DNA of 64,000 bases, taken from positions 310,001-374,000 of the forward strand of contig JASANH010000193.1 of the NCBI GenBank assembly GCA_030248295.1, given 5' to 3'. The notes beneath the pieces are model-generated. The model worked only from the letters and a program-made list of their open reading frames with translations, did no database searches and was not told the origin of the DNA. Made by a program: the position numbers and the translations under genes. Positions 44,904 through 58,700 of this stretch are shown here, piece by piece; positions within the stretch are counted from its first letter, which is position 1; every line of letters begins with the position of its first letter. The DNA is from Mesodorylaimus sp. YZB2_4. Lineage: Eukaryota; Nematoda; Enoplea; Dorylaimida; Dorylaimidae.

Positions 44904-47900
44904 TCAGGCAGAATATGAGGCCGATGTTCCTTCTCCTCCAATCTGCGACGAGCTTTCCTTATCTTTTTCGTATAAGCTGAGGGTGACTGCGGCCAAGAAG
45001 GCAGGTATGGAATGATCCGTCATCAAATACGTTTCAACAAAATCCATCCATCGTGGGGTGTATTCGTTCTGCAGTAAATTGATCTCTGTACCTTCGCCTT
45101 TCTGAAAAAGGAAACCACCTTCCCTGACAAAAGCAATCAAAGCTACACCGAGCCCCGTCTATTAATGGTCACTCGAAGCATGCAACCTTGCGCAGGTGCT
45201 CATCCGACCACACCTTGCAGGAATGGGGCCTTGACCTCATCCTCTTACTGGCATGAGAACGTTCGATTCCCTCATCCCCACGCCGAAGGATGCCGTCACC
45301 CAAACACAATAACGTCTTACCTGCACCAAAAAGTAATTGTCCTTTCCTTTGTCATAAATACTTTGCACGACGTAGAGACCGCCCTCCTTCATCTTTAACT
45401 GGAATCCCGTCAGCATAGTGCACACTTCCCGATATTCCCGCGTGACATTTTGATGAACTTCTTTCATCCGTTCTTTCTGTTTCTGTTTCTCTTCTTCCAA
45501 TTTGCGCACTTTTTCCAGTAATTCTGCACGAACATAATTTTCATTAACGTCCCTTCAAAATTAGAATAAACGTCATACCCTTCCTCTCGGCGTCTAGCTG
45601 CTCAACGTCCATACGCATGACCACTTTTGACGTAACGTCTTCGTCCATGGGCACATCATCACTAGGCGCAGATGCTATGCGTCCTCTCAATCGTTCCAAT
45701 TCTTCCACGCGAATGCGCAGCATATGATTTTCCTAAAATCATACACATTTTATATGACCGTGATGAAAATGGATGAGACCTACGGCTTCCACAGCCTTCA
45801 CTCGATCAACGTATTCCGTTCGAGCACACGAAAACGGATTGTCTTCCATGTGGATGACCTGAGTTATCGCAGGATCGTAGTCCAACTGAAATTTAAAAGA
45901 GCCTCGAATTTCCGCACACTTCAGAACTTGCACTTCTGGCAATAACTGGTCCTACTTTAAGTCCATATCGTGTTTCCAAGAAATCGATTTTTGCCTCTCG
46001 CTCTTCCAGCACTTTCCGATATTCCTCTGCTGATTCTGGTTCAACCGCGCCTCTAAAAGTAGTAAGAAGAGCACGTCACTCACTCTGATATAATACTGCA
46101 AGAAACCATGGTAGCGCTGACTGGAGAACCGCAAAGTGTAAGACAACCTAAAACCTTACTCTGTCTGACACGCAGAAGAATTGACCACGGGTGATAAACG
46201 TTTCTTCAGCTCCGCATTCTCAACTTGAATAAGTTTATACTGAGCGCATATGTCGCTAACCGTTTGTTGAAACTTGTTAATCGTGCTATCCTTTTTGTTG
46301 ATATCCTCCTCGAGTTCAGAGCTTCTGAAAAGAAAAAAAGAGAATCAGAATGACGAGTGAAGGATGGGTATGCCAGAAGACTTTGATTATGCAGAGCTGC
46401 TTGCCGTTAGGCCCCGACTAAGCATGCCAAAACCTGTAGCGACACATAAGCTACAAAAACCCATGGTCATACTGTACCTAGCTTCAGTAGAACGAATGAT
46501 TTCATCTTTCTCAGCCAAAACTGCTTCAGCTTCGCTTGACCTGAAAACCAAAATACTACATGTGTACTGCAGGTAGGGGCCCCTCAGTCTAACGTCATTA
46601 TACATACCGATTCTCCAGCTCAGTTTCCATTTGACTGATCACGGCGCATTTTCCTTGCAGTTCTTCCTGGAGTCTTCGTATTTCCTGATCCAAAATCACG
46701 TTTTCGTTCCTCAAATCGACACAATGACGTGACAGATCGTCCAGATCGCCCAATGTAATCTGATGACCCGCTGATTGGGCTGATTTGGCAATAGATAATT
46801 TTAGTTCGTTGTTTTCATCCTATAACGAATTTATTATCATTGGAATTTAATACATCAAGTAAAAGAAGGCTCACAACAAGGCGCTGTTGAATGTCCTGCA
46901 GTCGCTGCACCTGCTCTTCCAGAGACATGTTCTGTTCTTTCAGCAGCAAGGTATTGCCGCTAGTATTTCTAGAAGAAATAAAATGCGATCATTGCCCGTG
47001 ATCATTCAGCAAAAATTTAGCTCACTTGTATTTTTCCACTTGTTTCTTCAAGAAAGCGTTTTCTTGTTTCAAAGTTTTTAGAGTCAATAACTCGTCGCGC
47101 ATGGCCATAGCAACTGAGCATTCTTCACGAAAACGTGTAATTTCATCTCTCAATTCCTAAAAGATAGAAATTATTACATTCTAACTGCAATAGCTGAACC
47201 GAGTTACCTGATTAGAGGTCCTCATAACGAGCAACTGCTCAGTCGATTCCTTCATTTGTTCGTTCAATTGCTCATTTTGGCGCTTCAACGAACCGACGTC
47301 GCAACGAGATTGAGAACAGTCGTGGCGGAGCTGACTCGTCTGACGTTTTTCTTCCATGAGATCTGCATGCAACTGTTGGTTCTCCGCTCTCAATCGATCG
47401 CATTGCTACAACGAAAAAGTTTTGAAAAAAAGACGGTTCTGCCGAAACTTTAGACGTCTTACTTCACCGAGTTCTTCTTCGGTAATTCGTTTCTGCTCGT
47501 TGACCTTCCGTATCTTGATCTCAGTCTTTTCGCGTTCTTCGAATAAGACTTTGTCCGCATTCGAAGCACGTTCGACGGCTAGCTTCTCGCGATCAGCGAT
47601 ATACGACAATTCCCTTTCTAGCGTTGAGATGCGAGCTAGCAATGCCTGAGCAAAAATTACTGTTTTTAAAAGACACGCAATCTGATTAATCCATCTTACG
47701 TGGTTCTTCATTTCTCGTTCCCCCTTTTCTCTTTCGAAAAAGGCGTGTTTCTCTTCCAATTCTCGTTCCATTCCACCAATTTTAGTTTCCAGCATCTTAA
47801 CTTGGCCTTTCAAACAAATTAATTTCATTTTCTCTTCACCATCAGCGAATACTTTGGCTAACCGAAAAGAAAAATGGTCATGAACTAACAGTAGCTCTCC

Positions 47901-48012
47901 CAAACAAGAAATGAAAATTACCAGCATTCGATGAAGAAGCAGATGGCCGCATTCTCTTTGATGCGCTCGAGTCCATGTCGGGCATTTCCTGCCGTCGACT
48001 GCGTTCCGCCAT
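44904..48012 (-). CDS. MAD1L1: Spindle assembly checkpoint protein MAD1
   Basis: MAD1 is a coiled-coil protein at unattached kinetochores that converts MAD2 to its checkpoint-active form. Fourteen exons join in phase (first 48012-47922, then 47857-47700, 47645-47463, 47405-47208, 47156-47026, 46968-46875, 46819-46608, 46540-46478, 46324-46160, 46052-45956, 45885-45784, 45732-45579, 45523-45321, 45101-44904): 682 residues (human 718). Most of the protein is heptad-rich coiled coil. TQVIHMEDNPF aligns with the MAD2-binding segment. MKEVHQNVTREYREVCTMLT aligns with the RLK-motif helix that contacts BUB1; here the motif reads RMK. The C-terminal globular RWD-type domain ends DHSIPAFLAAVTLSLYEK. 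The N-terminus is basic. An acceptor (CTTTCAG) lies 15 bases upstream of the ATG. Confidence 0.92.
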
Positions 48013-48725
48013 ATTCCAAGTGCCTGAAAGATGCAATCATGATTTAGAAACAGTTTCATCGTCAAAAACAGAGACTTATTTTTACGGGAGTACGAAGGAC
48101 ACCCTCGTTTTCACTTACCTATTATGCAGCTCCCAAGTACCAGGTCGAACAAATTTTTTTGTTACAGACACAACGCGCAAAAAGCAAAAACAAACAGCTA
48201 AGGCCTACCCTTTATTTGAAATTTTGCTCGGCTTGAAATTTCGATTGCTCAGTGTTAGCTTTGAATGTTGGCAAGTCTACTCAATGGAATTTAAAACCAA
48301 AAAATACGACGGGCCGAAAACAATTTCTTTAGGTTCAGGATCAAAATCAAAAATTTCCCTCCTTGTAGCAGACATCACCAACCAAACGCAAGACTCATCG
48401 TAAGTCCCTTTTAGAAAAATTAGCAATAATCCTCCGCTCGAATACTCGAAAAAAAGTGAAGAATAAGCTGTGCTGATTTATTTATTACTGTGCAAAGAAT
48501 TTGGTGAATTCGAGAAAAGGGACAAGCATCCAGATGTGCTCTAAGCCGAAACTATATTTTACTCACCCAGTGCACATGGCTCCCATTTCCAATTTTCTAA
48601 ATCAGATTTATCAAAAAGATTCTAAAATATTAGAATTCCTTAAAAATTTGTTCTCGATGTTTGCGGCTAGGCAAGTGGGCAATTTTGTAAAAAACAAAGT
48701 CCCAGGCCATATTTGGTCTGAAACA
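48013..48725. promoter_or_regulatory. Shared head-to-head interval of MAD1 and SUPV3L1
   Basis: The two start codons are 713 bases apart and face outward. The stretch is AT-rich and contains no supported exon besides possible 5' UTR; an ATG-containing frame from 48501 leads in frame into SUPV3L1. The arrangement suggests a bidirectional promoter, but no specific site was identified. Confidence 0.5.
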
Positions 48726-51299
48726 ATGGCATTGCGAAATCATTTCTTGCTTTATTCTTCATCGGCGGCGGCTTTCGGCAATGCCGCATTCTCAACAAGT
48801 CGCCGAAACACTCCTGGACGACGACCGCCATCGAGAGCCGGTCCACAAAAGAATAGCGGGCGATCATCGGAATCGAGGGATTCAGCTGGCGAAGGCACTG
48901 CGGTACCTGGTTTCAGTGGCACCACATCGCGAGCCAAACCGATCGAAGATTTGGTCGTTCCTGTAACCGTGGCTGCAAGACCGGCTAATCCACGAGATGC
49001 GGAAAATATTGGGGCCGAATTAGCCGGCGCCTTATCGAGGGAAAAGTTGTTGGAAGTTTTAAACCAATTTCCACGCCGAACGAATATTCGAAAAGTATGC
49101 GAAGAAAGGGGATTATCGGATCGATTATTTCATCAAGCATTTGTCAGTTTTCGTCAATTCTGCTTAGCCTCAATAACATCATTGCCACCCGATCTTCACA
49201 TATTGATTAGCGATATTTCTCGGGGTGTTGCCAGCGTCGATGATTTGTTGCCCCACTTCATGAAGCACGCTCGCAAAGTCTATCCTCACATGGACTGCAT
49301 GGACGATTTGAAGCAAATCTCTGATTTGCGGTTGCCGCATAATTGGTATCCTGAAGCGAGGAGTATTCAGCGAAAGATTATTTTCCACGCTGGTCCAACG
49401 AACAGCGGCAAAACGTTTTCGGCATTAGAGCGATATATGAATTCAAAATCTGGCGTTTATTGTGGACCATTGAAATTGCTGGCCAGCGAAATCTATCACA
49501 AAGCGAATAGTTCCGGCGTCAAGTGTGATCTGATCACTGGTAAGAAAATATTTTGTCTCTCATAGCATGCCATCAATCGATCGATTTTCTTTTAGGTGAG
49601 GAACGCCGCTATGCTTTAGAAACGAAAGATCCTAGTCCGCATGTGGCATGTACGATCGAAATGTTAGGTACATCGATTCCGTACGAAGTGGCTATCATTG
49701 ATGAAATTCAAATGTTGCGTGATCTTCAACGAGGCTGGGCATGGACAAGAGCCTTATTAGGTGTCTTCGCCGAGGAAGTGCACTTGTGCGGTGAAACAGC
49801 GGCCATAGATTTGGTCAGAGAGCTATTGCATCCGGTCGGGGAGGAAGTAGAAGTCCGACATTACAAACGGATTACGCCATTAAAATTTCTCGACACTGCA
49901 GTTGAAAATTTCGACAACTTTCGACCTGGCGATTGCTGTGTGGCGTTCAACAAGAATGATATATTTAATATTAGCAGACAGGTAAACTTCCATGGTCATT
50001 GCTTCGACCAGATCCCTTCATAGTTCGCAGTTTTTATGGTTTTTGTAGCTTTTCCATTTTTAGCTCGAAGCTAGAAAAAAGGAAGTAGCAGTCATATACG
50101 GTGGTCTTCCACCAGGTGCCAAACTGGCCCAAGCTCAATTGTACAACGATCCGCAATCGTCGTGCAAAGTTATGGTCGCCACGGACGCTATTGGAATGGG
50201 ACTAAATTTAAGCATCAAACGGGTCATCTTCTATTCGTTACAAAAACCGACTCTGACTGAAACTGGCGAAACGGAAATGGAATTTCTCGCGACGTCTCAA
50301 GCACTTCAAATTGCTGGCCGTGCAGGTCGATATGGCACGGCTTTCGAAGCTGGAGAAGTAACGACGTTTCGTCGCGAAGATCTTCCGAAATTAAAAAGGA
50401 TTTTGGAGAAATCTGTGAACGAAATCGAACAAGCCGGTTTACATCCGACTGTGGAACAAATCGAGATGTTCGCTTATTATCTTCCTAATGCCACTTTGTC
50501 GAATCTGATCGACATTTTCATCAGTTTATGCAACGTCGACGAAAGCAAGTATTTCCTGTGCCACATGGATGATTTTAAGTTCTTGGCCGATATGATTCAA
50601 CACGTTAGCTTGTCATTGCGGACCAGATACACTTTTTGTTTGGCACCGATCAACAGGAAACAACCATTCGTGTGCGGCATGTTCTTACGATTCGCTCGAC
50701 AATTCAGCCGAGGGGAGCCACTGACGTGGGAATGGCTGTGCGGATGTCTCGGGTGGCCATTCACACCACCAGAAACCATAGTCGACCTTATGCACCTGGA
50801 GGGCATTTTCGACGTTATGGACATGTACCTGTGGCTGGGATACCGATTCGTGGACATGTTCCCCGACATGGCCTTGGTTCGAGACATGCAAGTCGAATTG
50901 GATTGCATCATTCAAGAAGGCGTCAAGAATATTACCAAGTTATTGAAAAACACTGAGAGCACGACGTCCAGCGGTATTTCCTCAGTCGATCCTGACTTTC
51001 AAGATTTTACTAGAAAAAGAAAAACGGAAGCATATTTTCGATCAGCCGCTGCCTTGGAAGCCGAAGCGCAGGCAGAGGAGGCCGAATCGACCAGCAAGAG
51101 TTCAGTCGATGTCGAGCAAGTATTTGCCGACGACTTGAAAGATCAGCCATTGTCTGGAGAAAAGGTTCGAAAAGGACATGGATTGCTAACCAGAAGGCTG
51201 ATCGATCAAGGTTTATTGACGCCCGAGATGATCGAGCAGTTGAAGCAGGAGTTCTTGCAAAATCAGAAACGAAAGACGGACAAAGATAAGGATAAATGA
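48726..51299 (+). CDS. SUPV3L1: SUV3 mitochondrial ATP-dependent RNA helicase
   Basis: SUV3 unwinds RNA for the mitochondrial degradosome with PNPase. Three exons: 48726-49539, 49596-49981, 50064-51299; 811 residues (human 786). The N-terminal 40 residues from ATG 48726 are rich in Ser, Ala and Arg without acids, a likely import signal. Helicase motifs: Walker A GPTNSGKT (about 222-229), DEIQ box (307-310), [13 protein letters not shown] (439-451) and motif [12 protein letters not shown] (482 onwards). The C-terminal SUV3 domain ([12 protein letters not shown]-type block, here [20 protein letters not shown]) and the final helix [20 protein letters not shown] are conserved. The frame is also open upstream to 48501; the start at 48726 was chosen for the targeting peptide. 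AATAAA lies at 51335-51340. It appears intact. Confidence 0.96.
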
Positions 51300-51469
51300 G
51301 CCTTATTAAAATTGTTGCCTAGCGTCTAGATTTAAATAAAATTTGTCTGTTGAATTTGTCGGATTAGCTGATTTCTATGGTTTTTGCCGATATCTGTGTG
51401 CACATGACTAGTAGTTCGTGAGATGATGGATTTTCCAGAGAAAAGAGGCTTGGATAGTGAAGGTACGAC

Positions 51470-53887
51470 ATGCCACGATTGTCGTTCATTGGCCATTACA
51501 ATGTGCTGGCGGATGGAAAAGTGCTTTTTGAGGTGAGTGATCAGTATTTTGTGGCGTTGAGTGAGGTCGCAGTCCACAGCTGCAGGGCTGGTATAAGTCG
51601 GGGTGAAAAAAAATGAAGAACTGTATGGTCTGGAATTGGTGGTTTGGATGGCAATGATGATAAGAGGCGGGGAGAGGGTCAATTATTGGCGTGGGCAGGA
51701 CATATATATCTCAAGTCTGTAAATAGCCCGACAGTATCGTCTTTTAGATTCTAACACAACTGAAGAAGTTTGGCGTGGGACGAGTAATAACGAAAAACGA
51801 ATGGCTCCGTCGATGGCCGGATCAGCCGAGTTACCTGACTGTACGAAAAGTCGAGCCAGCCATGGATCGGGTACGTAAAATGATGATTTGGGGTCTAATT
51901 GTGAGGCAGGGTTGGGGTAGAGGTGGGTCGGATAAGGGATAATCATTGTGGTTGGGTCAACAGTGCGGGCTATTATTATGTAACGCACTCATGGACTGTC
52001 GGGAGATGTATACTTTCCCGTTGCAGGGAGGCATTAGATCAGGCGGTTCGATGTCTTATTCGTCTTCACAGTATGCCCGGAAAGTACTGCAGAGACTTAT
52101 GTCTCTCACATCTCGCCGCCTGGGTGTGCTGCTTGCACTAGCGTCACAATAGTCGCTCCTTCCGATGTGAGCCCATGCGGAGTAGTGGGTGAGCCCAGAT
52201 GTGATTGGTTGATTCCGGACTGGTGTGCTGTGCGCTGCTTTGACTCGACAGGCTCCCTGCCTTCATGGCCTTCGAGAGCAGAGGCCCTATACTGGTAGCT
52301 TCACACGTTGCGTGGCTTGGGAGAAGCTGGATTATAGCGCGGGATAAACTATATTAGGGTACACAGTAGGTAAGCATTTGATGCGGCGACGGAAGGAACA
52401 GCTAAATGATAAGGCACCACCACTGAAATGCTGGTTCTTGCAGTTGGAGAATGTAGGGGACACCATTTTTTTGAACTGCGAGAGGAATATAACCAGCATT
52501 TCTGGGTGGTCGGAAGATGGATACTCTCCCTGGCTTGGAGGCATCGAACCACTTTGGCTTTCTGATGTTCCAGATGGCTTTCCAGTTTGCCTGAAAAGCG
52601 CTTTTGCTCTGTTTTTTTCACCTGGATATCACATCCCTTGCCGCCTGGGTTCACTGGTCACAAATTATGTCACCAGATACACTGTACATTTGAAGTCCTG
52701 GGCGGGCGGGATCCAGTGAGCGTCAACCCATCGGGTGAACGCCATGCTTGGTATTGGACTATGGGAGTGGGAGATTATTGTACGCTTGGCTGGTCAAGGT
52801 GCCCGTATGGGTGCGGAATCGTCTTGCCTCATTCATCAGTTGTTCGACGAGTAGGTTGCGGGGGACTAGCATCGACTGATCTGCTGATCCGAGGGGTGGG
52901 GCGGTTCCCAATCCGATTCGGCTGCTGGATTGGCCGGATCGGCAACTAAAAGTTTTTTGTAGTGTATGTGCTGCAAAATGAGAAGGTGTGGCATACTATT
53001 ATGGTAAAATCCCGTTTTTTCTCTCAAACCAGAATTTAGTCCCACTTTAGGCGCTGTTTAATTCTTTTGTGTCATTTGGAGTGGTCTGAAAGAGAGTGAC
53101 CGTGAGATAGCAGAGCAGGCTAGTGAGGACGCTGTGCTTAATACGTCATACCCACCAATCTTTTTTTTGAAGCGGATCGGGATCCAGGCTAGGGTCGGAT
53201 CGGTCGATGCTGGGGGGGGGGGGGGGTGATGTCACAATATTCACACCTGGTCCGATGGACTTGCCTAATTGATTGTCCTTTTTTCGTTCGGGTTTAGTGG
53301 CTCAAAAGTGGCAAAGTGCTAGGCGACTGGGTCTTCCGCGGCAAGCCGTTGGGCGTGTATGCTTTCGAAAGAGAAGTGGATCATTCGGATTGGCGTTTGA
53401 TACATAAGCACGAAGAAGTTCAGTTTTGCAAATGCGAGAAACCATTTTTGGAACGTCGAATTCCATCGCAAGTGCCACTGTCGCCATTGGAAAGATTCTT
53501 ATGGCAGGTAATCCGAGGCTGGCTGTTCCACTTTTGAATCTTGTCTCGAGCAATGTTGCTTCATTGGCGTAGAATTAAGGACTCGTCAAAGATTTGTCTC
53601 ACAGGCTGTGCTGGGTTTTTGGACAATACATCACGTTTTTCTGACATGCAATTAACTTGTACTTGTTTCAGGAGAAACAGCGAAAGGAAGGCAATCCATC
53701 CCAAGACCCGCCCATGATTGCAATCGAACCAGTAGTTGACGCTGAACACGAAATGCTCAAAGCGTTCACGAAAAAGTGCCCAGAATTGAATCCGAAGGCG
53801 ACTGGATCGATTTATGATATTGATCCTGAAATCTATTTGGACTTGTATGGAAATGATCTACCAGTCAGGGTGGAGAAATGGGATTAG
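51470..53887 (+). CDS. MRPS34: Mitochondrial ribosomal protein mS34
   Basis: Animal-specific protein of the mitochondrial small ribosomal subunit. Exons 51470-51532, 51748-51870, 53298-53507, 53672-53887 join in phase 0; 203 residues (human 218). Family blocks: LKKFGVGRVITKNEWL, PSYLTVRKVEP, KVLGDWVFRGK, then DHSDWRLIHKHEEVQF and EKQRKEGN...DPPMIAIEP. The start is 170 bases downstream of the SUPV3L1 stop on the same strand. Intron 2 is 1.4 kb and contains a G homopolymer and repeat relics. No import signal is obvious in the short N-terminus (MPRLSFIGHYN). Confidence 0.88.
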
Positions 53888-54138
53888 TATCTCAGGTGTG
53901 CTAATAGATTTGTTTGATGTTAGGCGCAGTCAAAAGGCAGAAACGGAACAAACGGATCGTATTTACATGAAACAAAGGCGCTAAGCAACTGACATTCGTC
54001 GCTACGAGGGAACTGGCGAAGTACAGACATATCACAGGCCACGGGGCAGCTGGAACACACATTGGGCAAACGAATTCGAGCCTGCTCTTTTTGTACAGTT
54101 GATGAGGGAAACTGAGAAAGGGGGCAATCGTTGCATAT
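53888..54138. other. Convergent spacer between mS34 and ARL4
   Basis: The two genes end 251 bases apart on opposite strands. No exon or repeat was seen. It should hold both 3' UTRs. Confidence 0.5.
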
Positions 54139-55742
<1,604 letters not shown>

Positions 55743-58700
55743 TCATTCATATCAGTCTATCGAGTGACGTAGAAGATCAATAATGCCGAGGCTAGAAATC
55801 CTAAAGTTATATTTGGTGGGTTTCCGTTTCACGGACATGGACGACAGTAGCCAATCCTTGTACCCCTGGTCGATGTGTTGACACGTTGAATAACTGAAGA
55901 CGACGTAAAAACGGGCCTCACACTCGGCACTGACCTTGAATGAAGGACGGAAAAGCGAAATTATATTCACGTTGCACTGTGTGACTAGGTAGGATGGACT
56001 CCATATAAGGTAATAGTAATGCGTGTACCCGGCCTCCCTCCCTCCTCTCTCATTGGCATTCGAAGAACAGACTCGCCACTCCCCGATATGGCCAATGATA
56101 CCCCGCTGAACGGAAACCCAAACCGGTAACTAAGGGCCAAGGATGAAGAAAAACGAGCACGAAAACAAAGTCAATGCATTTCTGAGCAAGAATATAGACT
56201 CGGTGCCAGGTTCTCAAACCACTTTCTAGATGGTGCCTAGTCGGGCAAGTTTAAAACAGTTTCCTCGTCGGGCAGCTACATATAGCTCCTTTGTCAAAAT
56301 TTGCCTCCATTCACCCACGAGAAATAGAATAAAAATTCGTAACAAAAACACATCCACCTTCGCAGAGGCGGCTCGGTTCTCACGAAAAAGTGAACAAAGA
56401 GGAACAAAACCATACATTGTAGCAGGTGCCTAAATTCCCATACCTCGCCCTATGTCAAGGAACAAAATGACCATCCTTGGTCCGGGGCAGCACTCCCCCT
56501 CCCCTGGTCTATGCTGAATGAGATTCCCACGCCAAGCCGGATCAATTAGCAGCAACGAGTCGACCTCTCGGTCTTAATTAAAGTGCCGTATATGGAAGAC
56601 CGACTGAAGCACGAAAGCGAATCGAGTCAGTATAAGTATGGCGAATAGGCGTTGAGGCGTGTCCGATCTAGCACGCCCACCCGCCCACATACACCTGCCG
56701 AATTTCGAACTCTGGCCTGCATTGCAACCGAGCTGACTAATCCGGATATTTTCGAGTTCCCGAGTCAAGATTTTTCGAGAAAATGCTCGACCGGATTTTG
56801 AGTAGTATTCCTGGCCGAAAGTCATTTTTTTCTTGCCTTAAAGAGGAAGGTCAGCGAAAAGCCGAATGGCTCAGCGCAAACGTCAATAGCAGCCTAGGCG
56901 ACATACACGGTTTGTACCGCACGCGAGCAAGGTAAAGGGTTGGAAAGGTTGGATAAATGGGTGGGCTTCGATTTTAGTCCCGCGAAGGAGGATGGTAGAC
57001 AATGGAAGTTGCAGTTTAAGAAATCTTTTCGAGTGGAATTCCTTTTCAGCTAAGTCGAGCGTAAACGAGGGTAGCCACCCAGCACATTTCAGTATATGGC
57101 TAGGCACCATTCGCCTGCTAGACACAGCCCACCCCTATCTCCTTAACGGGGGGGGGGAGACTTACTCGTAAGTGTCGAAAGCTAGATAGACAGTGCTCAA
57201 GCATAACTAGCATGCCCCCACATTCCCACGGACGCATCAGTACTCTAAGAGAGAGCCCTTTCCGCTTCACCGGCCCTCGCAGTCTTTGGGGCTCAGTTTG
57301 GTATTCGCCTGTTGCTCAAGCCTCATCGCCGTCTATGGCGCTCGGAATAGACAAGGCGGTCGTGAGGGCGGTACGGGGCATAATCGCTAAAATGTATACA
57401 TGGTAGCAAACGGGTACGGGCCGGGCCGGCCGGCCTCGTTGTCTATAGACGGCTCGAAATCGCCGATGATGCAATTGGGGATTTAGGAAGCCCAGAGGCG
57501 TTGGCGGCCGGACTTTTGCATGGACGGAATCGGCATGCGGTCTCGTCTTTCATCGAGGCTGCGGCTCTAATGACGTGTACATACAGCCAACGAAACCGGC
57601 TTGGAAAACCCCGCCGCGAGTCTTAAGTGCCACTGCTGGTGCCCATCTCCAGACATCTTTTATCTGTCCTAAGGAGGGCGGCGCCAGATAGCGACCAGTG
57701 GCCGGCCCCGTCGAAGTTGTTTTTGTAACGCTCCCACTACAGGGACCACGTACCTCATGGTCGTGGCCATCGTTTCGAGAGATCCGTCGATTCGGTCCAC
57801 ACGAGCATCTCGAAATATGCATCGCAGACCCACATACCAGTGCGTAAAAATTGCGCACGTTGAGCACGTTGGGTAAATAAAGGTGCCCTCGACTCGACTC
57901 TCGCCTCATCCAAACCAGAACACCGGCCTGGAAGACGAGTGGTGCACGCTCAGCGACCACTCTCACTCCTACATATTGTCCATATCTCACCCAGTTACCT
58001 GTGTTGACATTCCAAGCCCTCTTGTGTAAGAGGGCACTTGAATTTTGAAAAAGTTTGCCTAAACTTCCCAAAAAAGAGTTTCTAAAAAGTTACTACATGG
58101 GCTTTGGCGCATCAATCACTAACGGCCTGCAAGGCAGCAGTGGCTTGAAGAAGAGACAGCGATGGAATGCTCGATCAGCCAAGATTCCATCGGGACTTTC
58201 CCCACCACCACCGCAGACTTCTACGAGCTCAGGCTAAACTCGAAAATGAACGAACGGGGAAAATCGAATCAAACCGAATTTAAAGCGCGTGCCAGCTTGT
58301 GCGCTAGATACGCCCTTAGCCGGCGTCCATTCGGGCGGCCACTTTTCGCAACAACAAGCAACAAGACGAAGAAAGGCCCAAGGCCCGTCCTCTCACCACG
58401 GCACGTTCCGTAAACACAAACCAAGCTTCATCGGCCTTGATTGAAACGAGACAACACGGACGCGCCGTCCATTGTCCATACACGCCTTTTTGGTAAACAG
58501 GAGAAAAGCCAAAGCAGTAAATGCTATCTCTACCTGTTCTCCCCCCACCCCCTCGACCAACGGCCACCAAAGCAGTGACAGCCGAACAGCCTGTTTCATC
58601 TCTCCTTGTCCTACGCCGACCCGAACGGCGCCCCTTGATCGAAGCAATAATGAACATGTGTACACGCCTTCCTCAAAACTTCTAATTCTGTTCGTCAGTT

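Noticed and set aside
45886-45955. A frameshift in MAD1 near 45940
   Set aside because: An apparent frame conflict disappears when the segment is read as a 70-base intron from GTAGGA to TTTCAG at 45886; both neighbouring exons then join in phase 0.
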